Source: Thermoanaerobaculia bacterium (GTDB lineage Bacteria > Acidobacteriota > Thermoanaerobaculia > Multivoradales > J023). Taken from it: DNA of 64,000 nt. The translations under genes were made by a program, and so were the position numbers. Below the pieces are notes generated by a model. The model was not told the origin of the DNA. It did not search any database and worked only from the letters and a program-made list of their open reading frames with translations. Shown here one piece after another: positions 7,323 through 15,687 of this stretch (position 1 is its first letter; each line of letters begins with the position of its first letter). The DNA lies in the NCBI GenBank assembly GCA_030431255.1, contig JAUIJL010000025.1:62001-126000 (forward strand). The letters are read 5' to 3'.

Positions 7323-9932
7323 TCAGTCGGCCTCTCCCGGTGCTGCGCGCTCACTGACCTGCACCCGCCAGCTGACCCTGAACCGGTCCTGCTTGCGCAC
7401 GAAGCAGAGATCCGTCCAACCGAATAGGTGGGCCAATCGTTCGAGCATACGCCGACCACCGTATGGCTCTAGATCTTCGAGGTCCCGATCCAACGCGGAG
7501 CCCACGAGGTTCTCCACCACCCAGCAGAGCTCGCGACGGACGGGATCCAGGTTGACGGAAACTTGTGGACACGTCCCCGGCTTGCCGTGACGCATGGCGT
7601 TGACCAACACCTCCTCCAAGAAAAGACCCACCCCACCGCGAACCGGGCTGGTGAACAAATAACCGCCCGGCCAAGCGAACCGGAGCTCGAAGACGTTGGG
7701 ACGGATCTCATTCGGCACCGCGGAATCGTCGGGGTCGGCCGGCCCGACCGGCCGAGACAAGACACCGTTATTCCAATGCAACCTCGACCTCAGCTCAGGC
7801 TCGGTGGCCACCCATGCGAATACCTGTTGAAAATGCTCTAGGGTGGCGTGTACCTGCTCAGCTTCCGCTGTGGTTTCTTGGGGCAAGGGAGGAGCGTCGG
7901 ACCAATGGTCCAGGAGCCAACCCGTGACCGCTAGTCGGCGCTCGATGTAGGACGCTAGCCAACGGACGAACGCCGACTCTCCCACCCGTTCCCTGCTTTC
8001 TCGCGCACTTTCCCCCCTTTGCAAGCGGTACGAAAGCACGCGCACGAGGGTATCGACTCCATGGGCCAACAAACCCGCCAAACGACGCCGCTCATCGTCC
8101 CGGCAGCGTCGCTCCAGGTCTTCGGCGAAAATCGCCAGATCCGCTTCCGGCTCGAGGGGAAAGAAGAGACCGAGTCGATGTCGCTCGTCCGCTTGCAAGG
8201 TTTCAATCGGTGCCGCCACCGCCACCGAACGCACCACCGCGTGACGCACCTCCTCATCACCGCCTTCACGCTTCAGCATCAAGGGCACGCCGTAGGCCCT
8301 GCGGGTTTCCACACCGGACCGCTGCATGCGCTCGTAGTGCTCTCGAGCTCTTCCGGAAGGCACCAAATCCCCCACCCGTCGACCCGGCTTCAGGCCGAGG
8401 GCTTCCGCGGCTTCATTGCCGTAGACCACCGCGTCGCTGTTGGGGTCCACCACGGTCAACGGCACCCGCATGCTGTTGAGCAGATTTTCCTTCTCGTGCA
8501 GCTCATTCTCGGCCTTGAGCTGAGCGCTTTCCGCCCGTCGTCGGTTGAGCTCCACGCCGGCGATGAGGCTCGAGCCGAGGATCAACAACAACGTCGCCGC
8601 TGCCCACGGCAAGGACGTGGGCAGCTCCGGAAAAAGCACCACCAACCATCTGGAATGGGAGACCTGAAATAGGGCCAAGGCACCTTCACCGTCCACCACC
8701 TCGTGAAATAGGGACCCGGCGCCGGCGAAATAATCGCTGCGCTGCTCGTGATCCGCCAGCTCGGAAAGGGCCCGCCAAAGCGGAAGCTCCACCTCGGAAC
8801 GCTGGGGGGACAAGGCCCGCTGCAAGGTGGTCCAAGGCTGCCATCCCCGCGGCGACCCTGGAGCCTCGAGCTCCACCAAATGAGCCATCTGCGGTCCTTC
8901 GATGCCCGCCGTCAGAAGGCGCCAGTCGATGTCGAAAGCCAGATCGATCGCCGCGACCCCCAAGAAACCCGTGGCCGGGTCGACCACCGGTCGGGTGACC
9001 GTGCTGACCAAGCCGTAACCCGCCAGATCCAGATAGAGGCCGGAATAGAAGACCTGCTGCTCCGGGCGCTCGAAATCGAAGCGGAAGAAAAACTCGTTGG
9101 AGACATAGCTGGGCATGCGGGGATGCTTGCGGAATTCTTGGCCTTCCCGCCGTAAGGTCTCCAATCTCGCGGCTTCCGATCCGTCGGCAGGCATGGGGAC
9201 GGATAAGAAGCTGCCGTCTTCGCCGACCCCGTAAATCCGCACCAATCGGAGCTTGTGCCCTCCCACCTCGATGCCCAGTGGCTGCCGCTCGAATCCCTCG
9301 GCAACCCGGGTCAAATAGGGCGCCGCTTGGCGCAGGAAGAGGTTCGACGGGCTTTCCGGCTGCGCATCAATGGCCGTGTCGAGGCCCCGGCGACGGGTCA
9401 TCACCAAAGCTCGCTCTGTGCCTCCCGATGGCTGGTAGCTGAGGAACCGCTGGCTTCGAAAGTGAAAACCGTCTTCGGTCTCGTTGGGTCCCTGGAGACC
9501 TCTGGCCACGGCCTCATCCACGCTCAGCAGCTCCAGCTCGTCCGCCGCGCAGGGCTCGGGCGGTGCGATGCTCATGGCGGCTTGGACCCGGTTCAGCAGC
9601 TCGGGAACCGAGTCGTGCGAAACCGACACCAACTGCTCATAGGCAGCCTGTTGGGACGCCTCCAGCTGTCGACCGTAACGTTTGATTTGCACATCGAGCC
9701 ACGCCACCGCACCCGGCGTGCCCGTAGGACGTGTGGGTGTCGCCACCTGCACCAAATCGAAAACAGCCCGTCCCCGGCTTCGATCGATGGAAGACTGCCA
9801 GGCCTCTCGGGCGGAGCCCCAGGTGAGGGCGGCCAAGGCCACGAAAAGCAACAATCCCGCGTAGAGCCATAGGGCCCGTCGGCTCGGCGGATGGCTGCGT
9901 CTCGAAGGCGAAGGTCGATATGATGAGCTCAT
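7323..9932 (-). CDS. Large membrane sensor histidine kinase (Cache-like, PAS, HATPase)
   Basis: An 869-residue protein. A first helix (ALWLYAGLLLFVALAALTWG) is followed by about 350 residues predicted outside the membrane, with a Cache-like stretch (GYGLVSTVTRPVVDPATGFLGVAAIDLAF). A second helix near residue 455 leads to a PAS-like domain (MRVPLTVVDPNSDAVVYGNE). Next comes a helical region with AHGVDTLVRVLSYRLQRG where the dimerisation domain should be, and finally a GHKL ATPase domain with an N-box (FLEEVLVNAMRHGKP). The phospho-acceptor His is probably in LAGLLAHGVD but the H-box is atypical. No receiver domain is fused. It is divergent from the 9931 gene, and the two start codons overlap in CATG. 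The signal and the partner regulator are unknown. Confidence 0.75.
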   Translation of the reverse strand: MSSSYRPSPSRRSHPPSRRALWLYAGLLLFVALAALTWGSAREAWQSSIDRSRGRAVFDLVQVATPTRPTGTPGAVAWLDVQIKRYGRQLEASQQAAYEQLVSVSHDSVPELLNRVQAAMSIAPPEPCAADELELLSVDEAVARGLQGPNETEDGFHFRSQRFLSYQPSGGTERALVMTRRRGLDTAIDAQPESPSNLFLRQAAPYLTRVAEGFERQPLGIEVGGHKLRLVRIYGVGEDGSFLSVPMPADGSEAARLETLRREGQEFRKHPRMPSYVSNEFFFRFDFERPEQQVFYSGLYLDLAGYGLVSTVTRPVVDPATGFLGVAAIDLAFDIDWRLLTAGIEGPQMAHLVELEAPGSPRGWQPWTTLQRALSPQRSEVELPLWRALSELADHEQRSDYFAGAGSLFHEVVDGEGALALFQVSHSRWLVVLFPELPTSLPWAAATLLLILGSSLIAGVELNRRRAESAQLKAENELHEKENLLNSMRVPLTVVDPNSDAVVYGNEAAEALGLKPGRRVGDLVPSGRAREHYERMQRSGVETRRAYGVPLMLKREGGDEEVRHAVVRSVAVAAPIETLQADERHRLGLFFPLEPEADLAIFAEDLERRCRDDERRRLAGLLAHGVDTLVRVLSYRLQRGESARESRERVGESAFVRWLASYIERRLAVTGWLLDHWSDAPPLPQETTAEAEQVHATLEHFQQVFAWVATEPELRSRLHWNNGVLSRPVGPADPDDSAVPNEIRPNVFELRFAWPGGYLFTSPVRGGVGLFLEEVLVNAMRHGKPGTCPQVSVNLDPVRRELCWVVENLVGSALDRDLEDLEPYGGRRMLERLAHLFGWTDLCFVRKQDRFRVSWRVQVSERAAPGEAD

Positions 9933-10980
9933 GTCATGGTTCTGTGAGCAACCGCCGAAACGACGGCCGATCCTATTGGTGGAAGATCACCTCTACCATA
10001 TCGAAGAAGCGCTGAGCCTCTTAGAGCAATCGGCCCCGCGATTGCTGCCGCTGCTCACCATCGCTTGCCTCGATCGGCCCGGACCGGATACCGACCGCAG
10101 CCTTAAAGATTGGCTGCAACGCTTTCCCGAGACGCGATTCGTCGCCGCGACCCAAGAAATCAAAGATCCGCGGCTCGACCCCTTGGATCCAATCGTTTTC
10201 GGTCGCCAGCACGAGCTGACCAAGGCCCTCGCCCTCCAGCTCCGCCCCGGCGGTTTGCTGCTCCAGGACGTGCAGCTCGAGACCTTGACATTCATCCCCC
10301 GCGACCGCTGGTGGGATTCCATCCACCTGGCGGCTTCGATCCGCGGGCTCTTCGCCGATCGCGCGCCCTGTTGCCGATTTCTTTCCAACAAAAAAGGCTA
10401 CGAGGCGACGTTCGGTGTCGACCTGCTGGAAGCGGGTTTCGACCCCCGCGATGTGATCGACAAACGGCTGGCGGAAAAGCTCCTGATCCCCACCATCCTC
10501 ACGTTCTTGGACCGCCGGCTTCCGTTGGAGCTGCGCTCGGCCGAAGGCGGAAGATCCGCCACTTCCGTGGTGGGCCTCGAGCCGCAAGACCGAGCCGAGG
10601 TGGAGGGCTGTGTGGATCTCATCCTGTGGGACCTCCCCGGCCGCCCCGAGCTCGGCGGCCGATTGGTGCCCCGACGAGGCCGCTCCTCACGCCTAAAGCT
10701 CAAACCCGGATGCCACGAGCTCATGACCTGGCGAGGCCTGCTCGACGACCTGCTGCACCTCGGTCCGGGCATTCCGGTGCTAGAGGTCGGCCGAAGAGCT
10801 GCCCCCGAGCTCGCCGGCCGCGCTGAGATCACCAATTGCGCGGCCCGCCACATCCACCTGGTGCGGTCGCGCCTCAGCCAGGCCGACGCGGTGCAAACCG
10901 TGGATCATGCCTATCGCTTGGATCGCCGTTTGTCGGTCGCCCGCGCCTTCGATCCCTCCCAGCCTCCGCTGACCTCCTGA
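9931..10980 (+). CDS. Unknown protein divergent from the sensor kinase
   Basis: A 349-residue soluble protein with no recognised family. Its N-terminus (RRPILLVEDHLYHIEEAL) looks like the first strand and acidic pocket of a response-regulator receiver. A segment LRPGGLLLQDVQLETLTFIP recalls the post-motif region of class I methyltransferases. No helix-turn-helix is evident. Being divergent from a large histidine kinase it may be the kinase partner, but that is inference. The ATG overlaps the kinase ATG on the other strand, with no clear ribosome binding site, so leaderless translation or an internal start is possible. Confidence 0.6.
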   Translation: MSWFCEQPPKRRPILLVEDHLYHIEEALSLLEQSAPRLLPLLTIACLDRPGPDTDRSLKDWLQRFPETRFVAATQEIKDPRLDPLDPIVFGRQHELTKALALQLRPGGLLLQDVQLETLTFIPRDRWWDSIHLAASIRGLFADRAPCCRFLSNKKGYEATFGVDLLEAGFDPRDVIDKRLAEKLLIPTILTFLDRRLPLELRSAEGGRSATSVVGLEPQDRAEVEGCVDLILWDLPGRPELGGRLVPRRGRSSRLKLKPGCHELMTWRGLLDDLLHLGPGIPVLEVGRRAAPELAGRAEITNCAARHIHLVRSRLSQADAVQTVDHAYRLDRRLSVARAFDPSQPPLTS

Positions 10981-11106
10981 ATCGACCCGCGCTGCTCGGA
11001 GGTCGCGGAATAGCCCGCCCCCTCCCCTTCTCCCTACCCTGGACCCGGCTACCAAGGGCCGACACGGGGTCGGTCGAGCCTTTCCGACCGATCGACGGGA
11101 GACATC

Positions 11107-12780
11107 ATGCAAGCTTTTCTCGACGTGCTCAGCGCGGCCATTGCGGCCATCAACGGTGTGCTTTGGCATCCGGCCATTCTCTACGTGCTGCTGGCCGTGG
11201 GCATTTTGTTCACGATCTGGAGCCGATTCAGCCAAGTCCGAGCCGTCACCCACGGCGGCGCGGCCGTTCTGGGGACCTTTGACGATCCCGACGACCCCGG
11301 CGCCATCAGCCACTTTCAGGCCCTTTCGGCCGCTCTCTCCGCCACCGTCGGCCTCGGCAACATCGGTGGAGTCGCCCTCGCCGTGGCTCTCGGTGGGCCG
11401 GGATCGGTATTCTGGATGTGGGTGGTCGGCGTGCTCGGCATGGCGCTCAAAACCACCGAGGTCACCCTTTCCATGATCTACCGACGGACCGACGATCCCG
11501 ACAACCCGCACGGAGGTCCCATGTGGGTGGTTCGGCACGGCCTCGCCGAGCAATCCCCGCGGCTCATCGGTCTCGGCAAGACCCTCGGAGGTCTTTTCTG
11601 CTTTACCCTCCTGGTGTCGGCGGTCACCGGCGGCAATATGTTCCAAGCCTGGAACGTCGGCAACATTATGCAGGAATTCTTCGGGATTCCGTCGTTTTGG
11701 GTCGGATGCGTCTTAGCGGTGCTGGTGGCGCTGGTCATCCTCGGAGGCATTCATCGGATCGGCGCCGTGGCCGGGACTCTGGTGCCGTTTATGTGCGCGG
11801 CGTATTTGATCGCCGGCTTTTACGTCATCTTCAGCCGAATCGATCAAGTGCCGGCGGTTTTCGCCATGATCTTCGCCAACGCCTTCAGCGCCACCCAGGC
11901 CCAAGGGGCGTTTATCGGCGGGACCGCGGGATTCGCTTTCGCCACAGGCCTGCAACGGGCCTTTTTCTCCAGCGAGGCAGGCCAAGGCTCATCCCCCATC
12001 GCCCACAGCGCGGCGCGCACCCACGAGCCGGCCCGCGAGGGCTTGGTCGCGGGCCTCGAGCCGCTGATCGACACCCTGGTGATCTGCACCATGACCGCCC
12101 TGGTGATCTTCCTCAGCGGTGCCTGGAACCGGCCGGCCGACCAGACCTTTCTCAGCCCGCCGGCCCTGGTACAAACCGACGACGGTAGTTGGACGCTGGA
12201 AGGTGGCCGCCTGGTCAATCGGTCGGATCGCCCCTGGATCGCCGGCGATACCCTGCAAGCCCACTTGCTCGACGGGGACAGGCCGATCGCGGTCAACGGT
12301 CTGCTTCTCGCCGACGAGAACGGGTTAGAGATTTCCTGGAGCACGGTGCGGGCATCCACCAGGCCGATGCTCAAAGACGGGCTCTTCGTCGGTTATACGG
12401 GAGCCAGCTTCACCGCCCTCGCCTTCGACCGCGTGCACCCCGGCTTGGGCAAATGGTTGGTGACCGTCGCGACGTGGCTCTTCGCCCTCTCGACCCTGAT
12501 TTCTTGGAGCTACTACGGCGAGCAAGGGGTGATCTATCTGCTCGGTGAGTCGTGGGTGACCCGCTACCGAATCCTCTTCTGCGTCGCCATCATCGTCGCT
12601 TGCTCCGGCATCGTGCGGACCGTGCAAGAGCTCAATCAGCTGACCTTATTGGGCACCGGTTTCATGCTCTGGGCCAACATCCCCATCACCGTCTATTTCG
12701 CGCGAAAAGCCATGGACACCCAGGAGGACTACCGCCGACGATCAGCGGCCGGCCTCCGCAGGGATCGTCCCGCGCGATGA
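11107..12780 (+). CDS. Sodium:alanine/glycine symporter family protein (AGCS)
   Basis: A 557-residue membrane protein. The segments AISHFQALSAALSATVGLGN, NIGGVALAVALGGPGSVFWM and TAGFAFATGLQRAFFSSEAG are the conserved AGCS motifs; members import alanine, glycine or related amino acids with Na+. The family is usually 440-500 residues. Here, between the helix ending VIFLSGAW and the helix starting near KWLVTVATWLFALSTLISWS, there is an extra hydrophilic loop of about 90 residues (roughly residues 340-430) including QTDDGSWTLEGGRLVNRS. This loop should lie outside the membrane. The ribosome binding site is GGGAGA. It appears to be transcribed alone. Confidence 0.88.
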   Translation: MQAFLDVLSAAIAAINGVLWHPAILYVLLAVGILFTIWSRFSQVRAVTHGGAAVLGTFDDPDDPGAISHFQALSAALSATVGLGNIGGVALAVALGGPGSVFWMWVVGVLGMALKTTEVTLSMIYRRTDDPDNPHGGPMWVVRHGLAEQSPRLIGLGKTLGGLFCFTLLVSAVTGGNMFQAWNVGNIMQEFFGIPSFWVGCVLAVLVALVILGGIHRIGAVAGTLVPFMCAAYLIAGFYVIFSRIDQVPAVFAMIFANAFSATQAQGAFIGGTAGFAFATGLQRAFFSSEAGQGSSPIAHSAARTHEPAREGLVAGLEPLIDTLVICTMTALVIFLSGAWNRPADQTFLSPPALVQTDDGSWTLEGGRLVNRSDRPWIAGDTLQAHLLDGDRPIAVNGLLLADENGLEISWSTVRASTRPMLKDGLFVGYTGASFTALAFDRVHPGLGKWLVTVATWLFALSTLISWSYYGEQGVIYLLGESWVTRYRILFCVAIIVACSGIVRTVQELNQLTLLGTGFMLWANIPITVYFARKAMDTQEDYRRRSAAGLRRDRPAR

Positions 12781-12814
12781 CCCCAGGCCCGTGATCGGGC
12801 TAAAATACGAGGAT

Positions 12815-12890
12815 CGAAGCCATCGCTACCGTGGTATTCCATCGATACCGAGGTATTTCCTCGATATCGTTGCATCGATACCGTTGCATC
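12815..12890. repeat. Short imperfect repeats with hairpin between AGCS and EcsC-like genes
   Basis: Related copies of CATCGATACCGAGGTATTT follow each other. One part folds well: CGATAcCGAGG (12843-12853) pairs with CCTCGaTATCG (12859-12869) around TATTT, with a single mismatch. No T-run follows on either strand, so a terminator is unlikely. The sequence differs from the RAYT-linked repeat. Confidence 0.5.
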
Positions 12891-12935
12891 CGGTCCTCGT
12901 TTCACGCCCCAGCAACCCTGAGAGCAACCGCGCAC

Positions 12936-13952
12936 ATGCTCAACTATCGGCTCGTCCTCGTCCTCTTAACGCTCTTGTCGGCAATCCCCCTATGGGTCTC
13001 AGCCGCCGAGATCGGACCTTCGTCAAAGTCGGATAGTCACCAGTCGGATAGTCACCTGATACCTGCCCTGGATACTCACCTGATACCTGACCGAGCGCTC
13101 CGGGATACCCACCTGATACCTATCCGGGATACTCAATCGACACTTGCTCAGGCGCTCCGGGATACCCACCTGATACCTATCCGGGATACTCAACTGACAC
13201 TTGCTCAGGCGCTCCGGGATACTCACCTGATACCTATCCGGACGCGATTGGCGGAGGCGTCCTCTCCGTCTGCTACCGCCACCAACACCGACCCGTTCGG
13301 CGACCTGATCTCCGCCTTGGGCTCATTGCTCAAGTGGTTCTTGATCCTCTGCTTCTTGGCCTTCTTGCTCTTCCTATTGGTCGTCGCGTTGGTCTTGTGG
13401 AAGGCCAAGCAGCTGGTGGCCAATGCCGTGAAATCGGACCCCGTGGCTCTTTCCAAGCTCGTGGACCGGCTGCGGCGCAAGCACCCCGAGCTCGACGACC
13501 GAGCCCTGTGTCGGAAGATCATCCTCCGGCAGTCGAATCGAGCGGGTCTGGTGGGATTCATCACCGGGGTCGGCGGCCTACCGACCCTGCCCTTGGCCTT
13601 GCCCATCGACATCGCGGCGACGATTCGCATCCAGGCCAATATGGTCCACATGCTGCGCCTGGTCAAAGACGTGCACGAGGACGAGGTGCCGGAGGCCGGG
13701 CTTTGGCTGGCCACCACCGGCGGCATTGAGCTGGCCACCGCCGGCAGCACCGCCCTGCGGGAGGTAGTGGTTAAAATCATCTCCAAATCGCTGCTCAAAT
13801 TCTTGCCGCTGATCGGTGGCGTCATCGGTTTCGGCCTCAATTGGGCCTCGACCCAAACCATGGGACGCCTCGGCCTGAAATATATGGACCGGTCCAAGAT
13901 CGCTCCTCCTGCTCCGGTGGCAGTCGACCGGGACCTGGACGCAGATGGATAG
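12936..13952 (+). CDS. EcsC-family protein with repeat-derived insert after its signal peptide
   Basis: Taking the ATG at 12936, the 338-residue product starts with a good signal peptide (LNYRLVLVLLTLLSAIPLWVSAA). The frame extends upstream to 12831, but that part encodes an unlikely Arg-rich leader. Residues about 30-105 are encoded by copies of the dispersed repeat, giving iterations of DTHLIPIRDTQ and LAQALR. A hydrophobic helix (WFLILCFLAFLLFLLVVALV) follows, then the EcsC-like domain: GFITGVGGLPTLPLALPIDI, AATIRIQANMVHMLRLVKDV. EcsC proteins are poorly understood and are often membrane-associated. The insert looks acquired and keeps the frame. Confidence 0.7.
   Translation: MLNYRLVLVLLTLLSAIPLWVSAAEIGPSSKSDSHQSDSHLIPALDTHLIPDRALRDTHLIPIRDTQSTLAQALRDTHLIPIRDTQLTLAQALRDTHLIPIRTRLAEASSPSATATNTDPFGDLISALGSLLKWFLILCFLAFLLFLLVVALVLWKAKQLVANAVKSDPVALSKLVDRLRRKHPELDDRALCRKIILRQSNRAGLVGFITGVGGLPTLPLALPIDIAATIRIQANMVHMLRLVKDVHEDEVPEAGLWLATTGGIELATAGSTALREVVVKIISKSLLKFLPLIGGVIGFGLNWASTQTMGRLGLKYMDRSKIAPPAPVAVDRDLDADG
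13029..13241. repeat. Cluster C of the dispersed REP-like repeat, inside coding sequence
   Basis: Copies of the core TCACCTGATACC with flanks such as GGATA and TATCC. Part has expanded into a 57-nt tandem repeat (13095-13151, 13152-13208, partial from 13209) made of one good repeat unit plus a diverged one and the linker GCTCAGGCGCTCC. As 57 is divisible by three, each round adds 19 residues to the EcsC-like protein. Confidence 0.85.
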
Positions 13953-14047
13953 GATTCTGAGACGAGCCGTCGACCACAACACCGTTCGAGGGCATATGCT
14001 CTGAATCTCATTCCACGTCTCCGTCACGTCTGCCGGCTCGACACCCC

Positions 14048-14692
14048 ATGTCTTCTCCCCCGAGCTCCATCGATCCCAAACCCATTCACCGTGTCCTCAG
14101 GGCATGGCGCGACGGTGAGCATCGCGAATCCAACTTTCGCGTCTTAGTTGAGCTCTACTATCGTCCGCTACACGGTTTCTTCCAAAAACGGGGCCTGGAG
14201 CCTGAAGACAGTCGAGATCTAACCCAAGAGACGTTCGTTCGGATCTATAAGGGCATGGACACCTTTCGACACGAATCCGAATTCGAGACTTGGCTCTTTG
14301 CCGTGGCCGGAAACGTCTTCTTGCAGCATCTTCGTCACGGCCGGACCCTGAAACGGGGCGCAGGCGAAACAGCTCTCAGCCTCAGCCATCCCGGGCTCGA
14401 AGACCGACTGCAAGAGCGCGCCCACGATCCGGGCCCCGTCGCCGAAGATCCGCCACAAGACCCCCTCGACCGAGCCATTCGCAGTCAACGGCTGGATCTC
14501 CTGCGCAAGGCGGTCGAGGATCTGCCGCCGAAAATGCGCGCCGTGCTCAAGCTGTCCGTGTACCAAGAACGCAGCCGTCGGGATATCGCCGAAGCCCTCG
14601 GATTGTCGACGGAAACCGTCAAAGCGCATCTTTTTCAAGCCCGGAAACGGCTGGCCGAAGCCCTGTCCGACTCTCCGGAGGAAAACCCTTGA
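14048..14692 (+). CDS. ECF-type RNA polymerase sigma factor (CHAT operon 1)
   Basis: A 214-residue sigma-70 family factor. Region 2 runs from LVELYYRPLHGFFQKRGL through DSRDLTQETFVRIYKGMDTF to FETWLFAVAGNVFLQHLRHG; region 4 is LPPKMRAVLKLSVYQERS with the helix-turn-helix RRDIAEALGLSTETVKAHLF. A linker of about 45 residues separates them. It would direct RNA polymerase to the promoters of its regulon, probably including its own operon. Its stop overlaps the TTG start of the downstream anti-sigma gene, and two more coupled genes follow. Confidence 0.92.
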   Translation: MSSPPSSIDPKPIHRVLRAWRDGEHRESNFRVLVELYYRPLHGFFQKRGLEPEDSRDLTQETFVRIYKGMDTFRHESEFETWLFAVAGNVFLQHLRHGRTLKRGAGETALSLSHPGLEDRLQERAHDPGPVAEDPPQDPLDRAIRSQRLDLLRKAVEDLPPKMRAVLKLSVYQERSRRDIAEALGLSTETVKAHLFQARKRLAEALSDSPEENP

Positions 14693-15687
14693 GCGACCGA
14701 CCGAAGCCCGATCCCCGTCCGGACGACCTCGACGCGGAGCTGCGCGAGCTATTCGCCGCCGAGCAACCCGGACCGGAGCCGACAGCGGACGAGCTCGCGG
14801 CCTGGCTCTCGGGGGAGCTGAGCTCGGACCAAGAGGATCGGCTGATGGACCGCATCGCCGACTGCCCGGATGCCATGGACACGGTGTTGGCCATGCGTCG
14901 GCAGCTCGAGGAGGTGTCGGCCCAGCCTGAAACCCCATCCCTCGACCCCGACACCAGCCGAGCCGTCGACTCGGTGATGGCCGCTGTGTCCGCCCTGCCC
15001 GAACGACCGCCGACCCCCGAGCACGCAGCCTGGACCCATGATCCGAAGGGGACGGGTCGAAAGACTGAGCGGTGGAAGACGGCGGGCCGAGTCGTGCCCT
15101 GGGCCGCGGCGGCGGTCCTGACGATCGCCGTAGCCATGCAGAGCGCCCGGATCGATCGACTCACCACCCGTCTCGAGTCGGCATCTCCTTCATCCGTGGT
15201 GGCCTCGACACCGGTCGAACCGGTGGGAAAGATGCTTACGGAAACGAAACCTACGGATCCGGAACCTACCCACACAGGGGTCGAGGTCGGCGTTCAGGTG
15301 GTCGAGCTCTTTGCCTCTTCGCGCTTGCGCGCTCCGATCGACCCGTCGGGCGGCACCTTCTCGGGTGGCGTCACCGACCCCGCGACCAGCAATGGGGCGT
15401 CGCCCCTCGAACGGGTGGACGTCAGCTCCACCCGCTCCGTGGTGTTGATTCTGACCCCCCAGGATCCAACTCCGGGTCGCGTCTACGGGGTCGCGATCTC
15501 GTCCTCGGATCAACAGATGCTGTGGCAAGGAGAAACCACGGCCGACGACACCGGGGTGGTCGTGATCCGTCTGCCCGCCGGCTTCGCGAGCCCCGGTCCG
15601 GCCCGGCTCGAGCTGACCGATCCGTCGCAGCGCGTTGAGGAATTCGGCCTGCGATTCGTCGCCGAGCAAACCGCAGAATCCCCATGA
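14689..15687 (+). CDS. Membrane-anchored anti-sigma factor candidate (CHAT operon 1)
   Basis: I take the TTG at 14689 as start, preceded by GGAGGA and overlapping the sigma stop; the open frame upstream lies inside the sigma gene. The 332-residue product has a cytoplasmic part with ELAAWLSGELSSDQEDRLMD and DCPDAMDTVLAMRRQLEE, which resembles a zinc-finger anti-sigma domain without its metal ligands. One transmembrane helix follows (VVPWAAAAVLTIAVAM), then a short coiled segment and a periplasmic domain of about 170 residues rich in beta strands. Placement right after the sigma gene and this topology support an anti-sigma role. Its stop overlaps the CHAT gene start. Confidence 0.75.
   Translation: MSDRPKPDPRPDDLDAELRELFAAEQPGPEPTADELAAWLSGELSSDQEDRLMDRIADCPDAMDTVLAMRRQLEEVSAQPETPSLDPDTSRAVDSVMAAVSALPERPPTPEHAAWTHDPKGTGRKTERWKTAGRVVPWAAAAVLTIAVAMQSARIDRLTTRLESASPSSVVASTPVEPVGKMLTETKPTDPEPTHTGVEVGVQVVELFASSRLRAPIDPSGGTFSGGVTDPATSNGASPLERVDVSSTRSVVLILTPQDPTPGRVYGVAISSSDQQMLWQGETTADDTGVVVIRLPAGFASPGPARLELTDPSQRVEEFGLRFVAEQTAESP

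Noticed and set aside
13029-13241. Regular repeats resembling a small CRISPR array
   Set aside because: The spacers are themselves repeats or short linkers, unit spacing is irregular, part is a plain 57-nt tandem repeat, and no cas gene is in the window.
14290-14688. Upstream extension of the anti-sigma frame
   Set aside because: It lies within the sigma factor gene; the TTG at 14689 has GGAGGA and the stop/start overlap seen throughout the operon.
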